Positions 50,344 to 59,280 of a stretch of 64,000 bases of DNA are shown piece after piece. Under the pieces are notes generated by a model. That model ran no database searches and was not told where the DNA came from. It saw only the letters and a program-made list of their open reading frames with translations. The stretch is from contig CBDCQL010000002.1 in NCBI GenBank assembly GCA_965220615.1, positions 868,001-932,000 on the forward strand, read 5' to 3'. Position 1 is the first letter of the stretch, and each line of letters starts with the position of its first letter. The translations under genes and the position numbers were made by a program. This stretch comes from JAGWBD01 sp965220615. Lineage in GTDB: Bacteria; Chloroflexota; Anaerolineae; Aggregatilineales; Phototrophicaceae.

Positions 50344-51888
50344 ATGAATGCGACAAATGTGCTTCCTTCCGGTCACAATCGCATTGAACTCACTGAAATG
50401 GTTGGAATAACCAAAAGTTTCCCGGGTGTGCTTGCCAACGACCATGTCAACTTCGAAGTGCGCGCCGGCGAAATTCATGCCCTGTTGGGCGAAAATGGCG
50501 CCGGCAAGAGCACACTCATGAATCAGCTGGGCGGGTTATACGTGCCAGATGAAGGCGAAATCCGCCTGGACGGTCAAAGGGTCGACATTCGCTCGCCCTC
50601 CGAGTCGCTCCGACTGGGCATTGGAATGATCCACCAGCACTTTATGCTGGTGCCAACCCTTTCCGTGACGGAGAACATCGCACTTAGCCGGCAGGGCGGC
50701 CCTCTGCTGGACCTGAACACCGTTCGTACCGAATTGATGGCGGTTTCCGAGACCTACAATCTGGAAGTCAACCCGGACGCCTATGTCTGGCAAATGTCGC
50801 TGGGTGAGATGAAGCGGCTGGAAATCATCAAGGCGCTGTTCCATGGCGGGTCCATTATCATTCTGGACGAACCTACGGCCGTGTTGACCCCCAGGGAAGT
50901 GGAAGACCTGTTTCAGACGCTCGCATTGATGCGCAATCGTGGTCACTCGCTGGTGTTCATCACGCACAAATTGAATGAGGTGCAAATCATCAGTGATCGC
51001 ATCACCGTGATGCGAGACGGCCGTGTGATCGATACCTTACCCAACGATGACATTGATCAAAGCACCCTGGCGCACATGATGGTGGGCAGGGAGTTGCGCC
51101 TCAAACTGGAAAAGACTGAACTTGATGCCGGAGATGAAAAACTCCGCGTCCGTAATCTGTCCGTGCAGAACGATTACGATTTGCCAGCCTTGCGAGGCAT
51201 CAATTTGTCTGTGCGCGCCGGTGAAATCCTCGGGATCGCGGCTGTGTCCGGCAACGGCCAGAATGAACTGGCCGAATGCATTGCAGGGCTGCGTCCGGCC
51301 ACTGGCGGCGAAGTTTACCTGAACGGGGAATCGATTCTGGACAAGTCGATAAGTGATCGACTGCAGGCCGGCCTTTCCTACATCCCGGAAGAGCGAACCG
51401 TTCATGGAACCATTGGCACCTTTTCGGTTGCTGAAAACGTTATACTGCAAAAGCATGGTTCCAAACGCTACCGCTCCGGGCCCTTCATGGATTTCGGGGC
51501 AATTGGAGAATTCACCGAGGAATTGATCAGTTGGTTTAACATCCTTCCGCGCCGCAAGGAAGCGCTGGTCAAGAACCTGTCAGGCGGAAACGCGCAGAGA
51601 GTCATGGTTGCCCGCGAGTTGTCGCATGAACCGGTGGCGATGGTCGTGGAGCGCCCCACCCACGGCGTTGACGTCGGCGCCACAGAATTCATTCGGGAAT
51701 TGATGTTGCAAAAGCGCGGGGACGGGGTGGCCATTTTGCTCATTTCCGAGGACCTGGATGAGATTATGGCGCTTTCGGACCGCATCGCGGTCATTTACGA
51801 AGGAAGTGTCGTCGACGTTGTCAATCGTGAAGACGCAGTCGCGGATAAACTGGGCCTGTTGATGGCCGGTGGTGTCGGCCAAGTCTGA
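50344..51888 (+). CDS. BMP-type ABC transporter ATPase, double-domain (NupO/YufO-like)
   Basis: This 514-residue ATPase has two ABC domains, as in ribose/nucleoside importers. Domain 1 has Walker A GENGAGKSTLM, signature MSLGEMKRLEI and Walker B IIILDEPTAV. Domain 2 has a degenerate Walker A (AAVSGNGQNEL), signature LSGGNAQRV and VERPTHGVDV in place of a canonical Walker B. That asymmetry is normal for the family. GGAGG lies 10 bp before the ATG. Confidence 0.93.
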   Translation: MNATNVLPSGHNRIELTEMVGITKSFPGVLANDHVNFEVRAGEIHALLGENGAGKSTLMNQLGGLYVPDEGEIRLDGQRVDIRSPSESLRLGIGMIHQHFMLVPTLSVTENIALSRQGGPLLDLNTVRTELMAVSETYNLEVNPDAYVWQMSLGEMKRLEIIKALFHGGSIIILDEPTAVLTPREVEDLFQTLALMRNRGHSLVFITHKLNEVQIISDRITVMRDGRVIDTLPNDDIDQSTLAHMMVGRELRLKLEKTELDAGDEKLRVRNLSVQNDYDLPALRGINLSVRAGEILGIAAVSGNGQNELAECIAGLRPATGGEVYLNGESILDKSISDRLQAGLSYIPEERTVHGTIGTFSVAENVILQKHGSKRYRSGPFMDFGAIGEFTEELISWFNILPRRKEALVKNLSGGNAQRVMVARELSHEPVAMVVERPTHGVDVGATEFIRELMLQKRGDGVAILLISEDLDEIMALSDRIAVIYEGSVVDVVNREDAVADKLGLLMAGGVGQV

Positions 51889-51927
51889 CTGGATCCGGGA
51901 GAATTGGTTTAGGCGAAAAGCAATAAC

Positions 51928-52980
51928 ATGCCCCAGGTTTCCGCCAGCACACTCGTCACGATGGGCAAAGCGATCTTTGTCGCGACGGGCGCGCCAGATG
52001 ACATCGCCGATTCTGTAGCAAATTCTCTGGTTGAGACCAACCTGGCCGGCCACGATTCGCACGGCATCATTCGTTTGATGCTCTATGTCGACATGATTCG
52101 TAATGGCGACCTCAGCCCGTCCGCAAGACCACAACTGAGACAGGGCAACGGCGCCGTCGCCAGCCTCGATTGCCGCCGCGGTTTCGGGCAAATTGGCGCG
52201 CAGGTCGGCGCGGCCATGGCTGCGGAACTGGCGCACGAGCACGGGATCGGCTGCGTTGCGTTGGAAAACGTCAACCACGTGGGTCGCCTTGGTGAATACG
52301 CGGAAACTCTGGCGCGTCAACGAATGGTCGGCATCGTGCTAACCAGCGGGACCGTGGTCCGCGTCTCGGTCGCGCCATGGGGCGGGCGCGAACCGCTCAT
52401 GTCAACCAACCCCATGGCCTGGGCGGTGCCCGCCGGGACCGGGGACACGCCTTTCGTGCTGGATTACGCGACTGCTGTCGTGGCCAATGGCAAGGTGCAG
52501 GTGGCGCTCAGTGAAGGCAGGACCTTCCCCGAAGGCATGTTGCTGGACAGGGATGGAAACCCTACGACCGACCCGGCGAGCTTCCTCAATGGAGGCATGT
52601 TACTGCCCTTTGGCACTTACAAGGGTTACGGTCTTTCGCTCATGATGGAACTGATTCCGGGCATACTTTGCGGATTCAGCCCGGTGTCTTCAACCCGCTT
52701 CCGCTCCGGCAACCCCACGCTCATCCTGGCCCTCAACATCGAAGCCTTTGCCGAACCCGATTGGTTCAGGGAACAAACACAGGAATTCCTGGAGCGAATC
52801 AAGGCCGTCGAACCCGCTGAAGGATTCGATGAAGTCCTCTTGCCGGGTGAAAAAGAGCAACGTTCCAAGGCGGAACGCAGCCGGTCGGGCATTCCAATAC
52901 CCCGGATCGTCTGGAACGAACTCTGTGAAGTGGCCGCCGCTTACAAAGTCGACGTGCCGGAAATCCCCGTTTCTGCCTGA
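51928..52980 (+). CDS. Malate/L-lactate (Ldh2) family NAD(P)-dependent dehydrogenase
   Basis: This 350-residue enzyme of the Ldh2/MDH2 family, unrelated to Rossmann-type LDH, has AGHDSHGIIRL with the catalytic His, NVNHVGRLGEYAE, the STNPMAWAVP region and the GGMLLPFGTYKGYGLSLMMELI segment. Family members act on malate, sulfolactate, 2,3-diketogulonate and ureidoglycolate (AllD). Being last in a BMP-transporter operon opposite a xanthine-dehydrogenase-type enzyme, a purine-catabolic ureidoglycolate dehydrogenase is an attractive guess, but the sequence alone does not decide. Its last 40 bp overlap the convergent thrC. Confidence 0.8.
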   Translation: MPQVSASTLVTMGKAIFVATGAPDDIADSVANSLVETNLAGHDSHGIIRLMLYVDMIRNGDLSPSARPQLRQGNGAVASLDCRRGFGQIGAQVGAAMAAELAHEHGIGCVALENVNHVGRLGEYAETLARQRMVGIVLTSGTVVRVSVAPWGGREPLMSTNPMAWAVPAGTGDTPFVLDYATAVVANGKVQVALSEGRTFPEGMLLDRDGNPTTDPASFLNGGMLLPFGTYKGYGLSLMMELIPGILCGFSPVSSTRFRSGNPTLILALNIEAFAEPDWFREQTQEFLERIKAVEPAEGFDEVLLPGEKEQRSKAERSRSGIPIPRIVWNELCEVAAAYKVDVPEIPVSA

Positions 52981-54176
52981 GGCGGCAGGCCCAGATGATA
53001 ATATTTCAGCCCGCCGCCCGTAAGGAACAACACGATTCGTTCGTCCGCCTGAATCTTGCCATCAGCCTGCAAGGCACGCAGGGCGACCAGTGTGGCCGCC
53101 GCTTCCGGCGCGACCAATAGTCCTTCCGTCCGCCCTGTTTCCAGCATGGCGGCGCGAATGTCGTCGTCGTCCACTGCGATGGCCATGCCGCCACTTTCCC
53201 GCACGGCGCGCAAAATCAGGAAATCGCCTACGGCAGATGGTACCCGCAGCCCGTCGGCGATGGTCTCGGCGCCTTCCCACGGAGTCGCCGTTTCGCTGCC
53301 CTCGCGCCAGGCGCGGACGATGGGCGCGCAGCCGCTGCTTTGCACGCTGATCATTCGTGGCCGCCTTTCCACTCCTGGCCAGCCCAGTTGTTCCATTTCT
53401 TCAAAGGCCTTCCACATGCCGATGAGTCCTGTGCCACCGCCGGTGGGGTAGAGGATGACATCGGGCAAAGTGCCGCCAAAGTGCTCGTAGAGTTCGTATC
53501 CCATCGTCTTTTTGCCTTCGATGCGATACGGCTCCTTCAGGGTGGAGACATCAAACCAGCGTCCCTCTTCGGCGCCGGTACGCACCATGGCGCCGCAGTC
53601 GGTGATCAGGCCGTCCACCAGGGTGATGTCTGCGCCCAGCGCATGCATTTCAGCCAGGAATGGCGGCGGCACGTCGCGCGGGGTGTAGATGTGGGCCGGA
53701 ATGCCGTGAAGCGCGGCATAGGCCGCCATGGCGCTGCCCGCGTTACCGGCGGTGGGGATGGCGAGGGCCTTCGCGCCGAGTTCAGTGGCGCGATTGACGG
53801 CGACCACCAGGCCGCGCGCCTTGAAGGAGTTGGTCGGATTCGACGACTCATCCTTGGCGTAGAGATGCTTCAGCCCCTGTACCTCGCCCAGGCGCTTCAG
53901 GTGTAGCAGGCTCGTATTGCCTTCACCCAGGGTCTTGCGCATTTCCGGCCGCCGCACCGGCAGCATTTCGGCATATCGCCATAGATTGGCCGGCCGCAGC
54001 GGCAGCGCATCGGGGACCAGGCTGCTCGCGGCCTGTTGCAGGTCATAGCGCGCCAGCAGGGGGCGCCCGCAAGCGGGGCACAGATTGGTCAGTTTGTCTG
54101 CTGGCCAGACGGAGTTGCACCAGCCACACTCAAGATGAGAGAGTGCGCTCGGCACTTCCATTTCAACCGCCTTCAT
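52941..54176 (-). CDS. thrC: Threonine synthase
   Basis: This 411-residue PLP enzyme converts O-phosphohomoserine to threonine. An N-terminal Cys4 zinc-ribbon (CGWCNSVW, CPACGRP) precedes the fold-type II core with the PLP lysine in NPTNSFKARGL, AIPTAGNAGSAMAAYAA, and the phosphate loop YPTGGGTGLIGMW. Zn-ribbon threonine synthases of this length are common in Chloroflexota and Archaea. The ATG at 54176 has GAGGG upstream and overlaps the molybdopterin-binding gene by 14 bp, so it is read as the last gene of the cox maturation transcript. It overlaps the convergent Ldh2 gene by 40 bp. Confidence 0.9.
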   Translation of the reverse strand: MKAVEMEVPSALSHLECGWCNSVWPADKLTNLCPACGRPLLARYDLQQAASSLVPDALPLRPANLWRYAEMLPVRRPEMRKTLGEGNTSLLHLKRLGEVQGLKHLYAKDESSNPTNSFKARGLVVAVNRATELGAKALAIPTAGNAGSAMAAYAALHGIPAHIYTPRDVPPPFLAEMHALGADITLVDGLITDCGAMVRTGAEEGRWFDVSTLKEPYRIEGKKTMGYELYEHFGGTLPDVILYPTGGGTGLIGMWKAFEEMEQLGWPGVERRPRMISVQSSGCAPIVRAWREGSETATPWEGAETIADGLRVPSAVGDFLILRAVRESGGMAIAVDDDDIRAAMLETGRTEGLLVAPEAAATLVALRALQADGKIQADERIVLFLTGGGLKYYHLGLPPQAETGISGTSTL

Positions 54177-55203
54177 GCGACCCTCGTCCGCTTGTCCTGG
54201 CGCGCGGCATCGGGCGTTCCCGAATGTCCTCGAGCAGGCCGCCATGGCCCATGGCCACCAGGTCCGCGCGGGTCAGGCGTTCACCGGCGAGCAGGCGCGG
54301 CAACAGCAAATCGATGACGTTGGTGCGAGGTGACCTGATGCACCCCGGCGCCCCGATGACCGGCACGTCACCGACGTAGCCCAGCATCAGGAGGCTGCCG
54401 GGATCTACCGGCATGCCAAAGTGGGTTACCGTCCCACCGGCGAGCCGCAGGCCGGTCGGTACCACGTCATCGCGATCGATGATGGCCGAGACGCTGCCGA
54501 TCAGCAGCAGGTGCATGCCAGAGTCGACCTGCTGCCTGATGGCGGCGGCGATTCCATCCGGTTCATGACTGGTGGACACAACGTCCGCAAGCTGGCTGCC
54601 AAGTCGATGCAGACGCTCGTGTGTCGGCGCTTCCAGAGCGCGTCGCAACCGTTCTTGCGCCCGCTTCGGTCCCGAAATGATCAGGCCGGCGTTCAGGGAT
54701 TCCATCTTTTGCTGGTCGATGATCGGCGCCAGGCGGCGGGCGGTGCTCTCCACGTCGATGATGCGCGCTTCCGGGATGCCGAAAGGCACAATCTTGACCA
54801 GAGTGACCAGTTCGCCCTCCTGAACCAGCGTGTGATTGCGAAGTGTCGCCAGGGTAATGCCGGGGTCAATGTTGTTTAATATGGACAGCGCCGGAACGTT
54901 GATGGCTACCGGGCCGTGATGCCTGGCGATCAGGTTGGCTCGGCCCACGCCGGGAGTGACCAGGCGTATGCCAGGTCCGGCGACCGCCAGGCCGACCCGC
55001 CGGGCGGCTTCGTTTTCGTCGAGATCACCAGGCCCTGGGTCAGCGATCACGACGCGGTCCATCCCCAACCGGCCTATTTTCTCCACGTCAGCGCAGGAAA
55101 GGATGCGTCCCTTTCCCAACAGTCGCTGGCCCCTCTCATCGACCAGATTGTGCGCCAGTACCTTGCCAATCGCTTCTTCGAGGAGGACCGGGCCGAACTT
55201 CAC
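54163..55203 (-). CDS. Molybdopterin-binding (MoaB/MoeA-like domain) protein
   Basis: This 346-residue protein has an N-terminal SAF-like or MoeA-N-type region (VLLEEAIGKVLAHNL) and a C-terminal MoCF-fold domain (LLLIGSVSAIIDRDDVVP, VTHFGMPVDPGSLLMLGYVGDVPVIGAPGC). The MoeA GGxSxGxxD-type loop is altered (GSVSAIIDRDDV). Such genes accompany xdhC and molybdenum hydroxylases and probably help cofactor insertion or cytosine-type cofactor handling (MocA/MoeA-related). It overlaps xdhC by 4 bp and thrC by 14 bp. Confidence 0.78.
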   Translation of the reverse strand: MKFGPVLLEEAIGKVLAHNLVDERGQRLLGKGRILSCADVEKIGRLGMDRVVIADPGPGDLDENEAARRVGLAVAGPGIRLVTPGVGRANLIARHHGPVAINVPALSILNNIDPGITLATLRNHTLVQEGELVTLVKIVPFGIPEARIIDVESTARRLAPIIDQQKMESLNAGLIISGPKRAQERLRRALEAPTHERLHRLGSQLADVVSTSHEPDGIAAAIRQQVDSGMHLLLIGSVSAIIDRDDVVPTGLRLAGGTVTHFGMPVDPGSLLMLGYVGDVPVIGAPGCIRSPRTNVIDLLLPRLLAGERLTRADLVAMGHGGLLEDIRERPMPRARTSGRGSHEGG

Positions 55204-56216
55204 GCGCGAACTCCGCTTCGCACGGAAACGACTTCGGCCATGATACTCAGCGCGATTTCCTCTGGCGTGCTGGACCCGATTTCCAGACCGATTGGCGTGT
55301 GGATTCGCGAAGTCTGTTCCGGGGTCAGGCCGGCGGCATGCAGGCGTTCCAAACGTTGCCTGTGAGTGCGCGGGCTGCTCAGCACGCCAACATAGGGCAC
55401 CGGGCCAGGCAGGGCCGTGAGCAGGGCGGGGTCATCGATCTTGGGATCATGGGTCAGCACGGCCAGCCATGTATCGTCGTCCAGACCAATCTGCCGGAGG
55501 GCCTTGTCCGGGTAACTGTGCAAAATCTGGTCAACGTCCGGGAAGCGCTCCGCAGTGGCGAAGACCCGACGCGGGTCAATCAGGGTCACGCGAAAACCCA
55601 GTTCGCGCGCGAATTTCTGCAGGGGCATGGCGACGTGAACGCCGCCAATGATGACCAGTCTGGGGCCCGGTTGATGTCGGTCCACCAACACCACAAGACC
55701 ATCAATTTCGTGACGACCGCTGCGAGAATCGGCTGCACTGGACATCCTTTCGACACTGCTGTCGTCAAGCAGTGATGACCTGTATTCCAGTTCTCCGCCT
55801 GGCCCCAGCATGACCTTTGCGCCCGACTGGTCGCCTTCCAGCAGGGAAATCGACGTGGCGGGTCGGTGCTGCAGGATATGATGCGACACCCTCGACCACC
55901 ACGCCGCGTCCAGGGGCTCGACGAAAACGCTGATTTTGCCGCCGCAGGTCAGACCGACGTCCCAGGCCTCGTCATCGCTGACGCCGAAGGTCAGCATGCG
56001 GGCGATACCATCCTCCATGCCTTCCAGCGCGCTTTCCACCACGGCGCCCTCGATGCAGCCACCACTGACCGAGCCCACCAGCGCCATGTCCTGTGTCACG
56101 GCCATTTTCGAACCTGTGGCGCGCGGCGCCGAGCCCCAGGTCTGCACGACAGTCGCCAGGGAGACCTGCTGTCGTTCCTCCAGCCAACGGGAGACCGTCT
56201 CCAGAATGTCAAGCAT
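55200..56216 (-). CDS. XdhC/CoxF-family molybdenum cofactor insertion protein
   Basis: This 338-residue chaperone-like protein binds and sulfurates molybdenum cofactor for xanthine or CO dehydrogenases. The N-terminal XdhC/CoxI domain carries TWGSAPRATGSKMAV and VSGGCIEGAVVE with the conserved Cys, and a second LTCGGKISVFVE Cys. The C-terminal Rossmann domain (LVIIGGVHVAMPLQKFARELG) is the XdhC_C region. The start at 56216 gives the usual N-terminus (MLDILETVSRWLEE). It follows coxE after 13 bp in the order coxD-coxE-xdhC, as in cox clusters. Confidence 0.88.
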   Translation of the reverse strand: MLDILETVSRWLEERQQVSLATVVQTWGSAPRATGSKMAVTQDMALVGSVSGGCIEGAVVESALEGMEDGIARMLTFGVSDDEAWDVGLTCGGKISVFVEPLDAAWWSRVSHHILQHRPATSISLLEGDQSGAKVMLGPGGELEYRSSLLDDSSVERMSSAADSRSGRHEIDGLVVLVDRHQPGPRLVIIGGVHVAMPLQKFARELGFRVTLIDPRRVFATAERFPDVDQILHSYPDKALRQIGLDDDTWLAVLTHDPKIDDPALLTALPGPVPYVGVLSSPRTHRQRLERLHAAGLTPEQTSRIHTPIGLEIGSSTPEEIALSIMAEVVSVRSGVRA

Positions 56217-56229
56217 GGCGGCCGTCCTT

Positions 56230-57420
56230 TCAGTGCCTTTTGGCCAGATTCTGCAACGCCGTGACCACAGTCTCCAGGTTATCGAGATTCCGCAGGGGCA
56301 GGAAGTCATCGGCGTAGGGCAGCATGGCCCTGGCGCCCCGGGTCAGGGGTTCGTAACGCGGCAAGTCGAGCAGGGGATTGAGCCAAATCAGGCGGTGGCA
56401 ACTGAGCTGAAGGCGTTCCATTTCTTGTCGCAAGAGGACCGGGTCGCCGCGGTCCCAGCCGTCCGTGATGATCAGCACCATGGCGCCCCTCCCGAGCACC
56501 CGACGCGACCAGCGGTAATTGAAGTCGCGCAGGGCTTCGCCAGTCCGGGTGCCTCCGCCCCAGTCGTTTACGCTGCTGCCTACGTCCGACAGCGCACGGT
56601 CGATGGACTTGTGGCGGATTTGCCGGGTGATGCGGGTCAGGTGCACGCTGAAGACAAATGACTCGACCTGTTGCATGCCAGTGGCAAAGGTGTGCATGAA
56701 GTGCAGGAAAATGCGTGTGTAACGTTCCATGCTGCCGCTGATGTCGCAGATGAGCACCAGGGGACGCGGCTTGACGCCCGGCGCGCGCGTCGGCAGCGTG
56801 AAATACTCCCCGGCGTGGCGCAGGTTCTGCCGCATGGCGCGCCGCAGGTCGATGAGGGCGCCGCGTCCCGGTCGCAGACGACGGGTGCGTCGGAAGTCCA
56901 GAGATTGCGGCATCTTTTCCAGGATGCGTTTTGCCAGCGCCAGCTCCTCCTGGCTCATTTCGGAGAAGTCCTTGTAGCGCAGTTGTTCCTGGGTACTCCA
57001 GGTGGGCAGGACGGCTGTCAAATGAGAATCACCAGGGCTTGCGACGCCATCGCTGTTCTCATCGAGCGGACTGGCCCCCGGCGGCAACAAGAACTTCATG
57101 CGTCTGGGCTCGTTTTCCACCGGAGGGGGCATGTCCAGTTGCACCCAGTCGTCCACCGGCCGGCTCCAGAACAGGTCGAAGGCCCGGTCGAAGAGCTCCA
57201 GATCTCGCTGACGCGAGACAATTAACGAACGCATCGTGTGGTACACGTCCAGGCGTTGACCCAAATCGATATGCCCAAGCGCGTTGGCCACCTCAATCAT
57301 GTGATTGGGCGTGGCGGCCATTCCCAGCGCGCGGCACATGCGCCCAAACAGGAGAAGGTTGTGCAGGAGTTTGCCACCCTGATGAAAAGTCCCGTCCGGC
57401 AGAACAGGCGCGTGGTTCAT
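56230..57420 (-). CDS. coxE: CoxE-like von Willebrand factor A protein
   Basis: This 396-residue CoxE homologue has an N-terminal helical part and a linker. The C-terminal VWA domain has the metal-ion MIDAS motif DISGSM at about residue 227, a GGGTRTGEAL Thr region and ITDGWDRGD with the distal Asp. In Oligotropha, CoxD and CoxE are needed to mature the CuSMo active site; here the enzyme is form II, so the task may be general sulfuration or assembly. ATGA overlap with coxD. Confidence 0.86.
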   Translation of the reverse strand: MNHAPVLPDGTFHQGGKLLHNLLLFGRMCRALGMAATPNHMIEVANALGHIDLGQRLDVYHTMRSLIVSRQRDLELFDRAFDLFWSRPVDDWVQLDMPPPVENEPRRMKFLLPPGASPLDENSDGVASPGDSHLTAVLPTWSTQEQLRYKDFSEMSQEELALAKRILEKMPQSLDFRRTRRLRPGRGALIDLRRAMRQNLRHAGEYFTLPTRAPGVKPRPLVLICDISGSMERYTRIFLHFMHTFATGMQQVESFVFSVHLTRITRQIRHKSIDRALSDVGSSVNDWGGGTRTGEALRDFNYRWSRRVLGRGAMVLIITDGWDRGDPVLLRQEMERLQLSCHRLIWLNPLLDLPRYEPLTRGARAMLPYADDFLPLRNLDNLETVVTALQNLAKRH

Positions 57421-58334
57421 GAGACCAGGGCGGCGTTGGTTTGCGCCTGGACGATGGCGCGCTCGTGCAGGGCCTGCAGGCTGTCGCCCGAAAGCATGTC
57501 GATGTCGTCCTGATATTTCAGAATGACGCCGAGCGTTTCGGCAACCGTCTGGAGGGAGAGGGCGCGCTGGTCCAGCGCCACCAGCGCCGCCGTCCAGTCC
57601 AGGGTTTCGGCCACGCCAGGTGATTTGAAGAGTTCCAGCTCACGCATTTCCTGGATGAAGGCCGTTACCTGACGGGCGAGCAGGGGTTCCACGTCGGGCG
57701 CTTTCGTGCGCACGATGCGCAATTCCTTTTCAAAGGACGGGTAATCGATCCAGTAATAGAGGCAACGGCGTTTGAGGGCGTCATGGACTTCCCGTGTGCG
57801 ATTGGACGTCACCACGACGACGGGCGGTGTTTCGGCGCGAATGGTGCCGAGTTCGGGGATGGTGACCTGGAAATCGGACAGCAGTTCGAGCAGAAAGGCC
57901 TCGAATTCCTCGTCGGCGCGATCGATTTCGTCAATCAGCAAGACGGGACGCAGGCCGTCGACGCTGTTTTCGACGGCCCGTAGCAGGGGACGGGTCTGCA
58001 GGAATTCGCGTGAGAAGATGCCCGCCTGCATTTCCTCGCGGCTGGCGCCGCTGGCTTCCAGCAGGCGAAGATGCAACATCTGGGCAGCGTAGTTCCATTC
58101 ATAGAGCGCGTTGCTGGCGTCCAGTCCCTCATAGCATTGCAGGCGGATAAGGTCGCTGCCCAGGGCCCCGGAGAGTACGCGCGCGATTTCCGTCTTGCCT
58201 ACACCGGCCTCGCCTTCCAGAAACAGGGGGCGACCCAGGCGCAGGGCGAGATAAATCGCCGTGGCTAGGCCCCGTTCCGCGATGTAGTCCTGCTGCTGCA
58301 GGGTCTGTTGCACGGAATTAACGGAATCGAACAT
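57417..58334 (-). CDS. coxD: CoxD-like MoxR-type AAA+ ATPase
   Basis: This 305-residue MoxR-family AAA+ ATPase has Walker A FLEGEAGVGKTEIA, Walker B LLIDEIDRADEEFEAFLLELLSD (short form LLIDEIDRAD), sensor 1 VTSNRTREV and sensor 2 near the RALSLQTVAE region. It would act as a chaperone with the VWA protein encoded next, with which it overlaps by 4 bp. I preferred the ATG at 58334, preceded by GGGGAG, to an ATG five codons earlier that lacks a ribosome-binding site. Confidence 0.88.
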   Translation of the reverse strand: MFDSVNSVQQTLQQQDYIAERGLATAIYLALRLGRPLFLEGEAGVGKTEIARVLSGALGSDLIRLQCYEGLDASNALYEWNYAAQMLHLRLLEASGASREEMQAGIFSREFLQTRPLLRAVENSVDGLRPVLLIDEIDRADEEFEAFLLELLSDFQVTIPELGTIRAETPPVVVVTSNRTREVHDALKRRCLYYWIDYPSFEKELRIVRTKAPDVEPLLARQVTAFIQEMRELELFKSPGVAETLDWTAALVALDQRALSLQTVAETLGVILKYQDDIDMLSGDSLQALHERAIVQAQTNAALVS

Positions 58335-58356
58335 ACGGCTCCCCGACATTAACTAG

Positions 58357-58380
58357 GAGGGCGAGGAATTCCTCGCCCTC
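58357..58380. repeat. Perfect 10-bp palindromic hairpin between coxM and coxD
   Basis: GAGGGCGAGG (58357-58366), AATT, CCTCGCCCTC (58371-58380) form a symmetric 24-bp palindrome. No T-run follows on either strand, so it is not a standard intrinsic terminator. It lies between coxM and coxD in the same transcript direction. It could be an mRNA processing or stability element, a factor-dependent terminator or a protein site. Confidence 0.6.
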
Positions 58381-58428
58381 GATTGCCTGGTATGTTAACG
58401 CGTCGTGCTGCAAACGGGAATGCTACGT

Positions 58429-59280
58429 TTAGCCGCCTGCAGCCCGGACTGCGCGTTTGAGATAGACTCCGGCCATTTCCTGCCGGTAGGCCTCCGGAAA
58501 GCTCATGTCGCCAATCAGGTCATTGGCGATGTCGTCCTTCAACGCCGCCGCCGCTGCATCGAGAGCCGCGTCATCGAGTGAGGAACCGCGCAGCGCGGCT
58601 TCGGCGCCCGGCGAGCGCATCGCCCGTACCGTCGCCCCGCCCACAGCGACGTGCGCGCCGCTGCATGTGTCGCCGTCCTTGTGCAGTACCACGCAGATTC
58701 CTGCCACGGCGTAGCGTGAGGCAGGGTGGGGCATCTTGACATAGGCAGAACCCTCGTGGGGGTGTGCCGGAATCTCGATGCTGGTGATGATTTCGCCAGG
58801 CTCCAGATCGACGGTGAAGAGGTCCATGAAGAAGTCGGACGCCGCCACGCTGCGACTGCCCGACGAGCCCTCGATGTTGATGTTGGCGTTGAAGGCGACA
58901 AGCACGGTGGGCGGGTCCGACGCCGGGTCGGCGTGGGCCACGTTGCCGCCCAGGGTACCCCAGTTGCGCACCTGCTGGTCGCCGACCATGCCCGTAGCTG
59001 TTGCCAGCGCGCTGCAAGAAGCCTGGACGTCGGCTGAAGCCGCGATGTCGGCATGGGTACAAAGCGCGCCGATCGTCAGCGAGCCGTTGTTGCTGATGCT
59101 GCCCAGACCCTCGATGCGGCTGATGTCAATCAGTAGCGGCGCTTCGTTGAGACGCAGTTTCATGGCGGGCAAGAGACTGTGGCCACCGGCCAGCAACTTC
59201 GCGTCCTCGTTGTCCGCCAGCAACTGGAGCGCTTCCGCCACCGAAGACGGACGTGCGTAGTCAAATTCGGCTGGCCACAT
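58429..59280 (-). CDS. coxM: CoxM-type FAD-binding medium subunit
   Basis: This 283-residue flavoprotein subunit of a CO-dehydrogenase-family molybdenum hydroxylase starts MWPAEFDYARPSSVAEAL. The FAD loops are AGGHSLLPAMKLRL and GTLGGNVAHADPASDPP, preceded by the VGDQQVRNWG segment. It passes electrons from the [2Fe-2S] subunit to an acceptor. Its ATG overlaps the coxL stop by one base (TAATG). Confidence 0.9.
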   Translation of the reverse strand: MWPAEFDYARPSSVAEALQLLADNEDAKLLAGGHSLLPAMKLRLNEAPLLIDISRIEGLGSISNNGSLTIGALCTHADIAASADVQASCSALATATGMVGDQQVRNWGTLGGNVAHADPASDPPTVLVAFNANINIEGSSGSRSVAASDFFMDLFTVDLEPGEIITSIEIPAHPHEGSAYVKMPHPASRYAVAGICVVLHKDGDTCSGAHVAVGGATVRAMRSPGAEAALRGSSLDDAALDAAAAALKDDIANDLIGDMSFPEAYRQEMAGVYLKRAVRAAGG

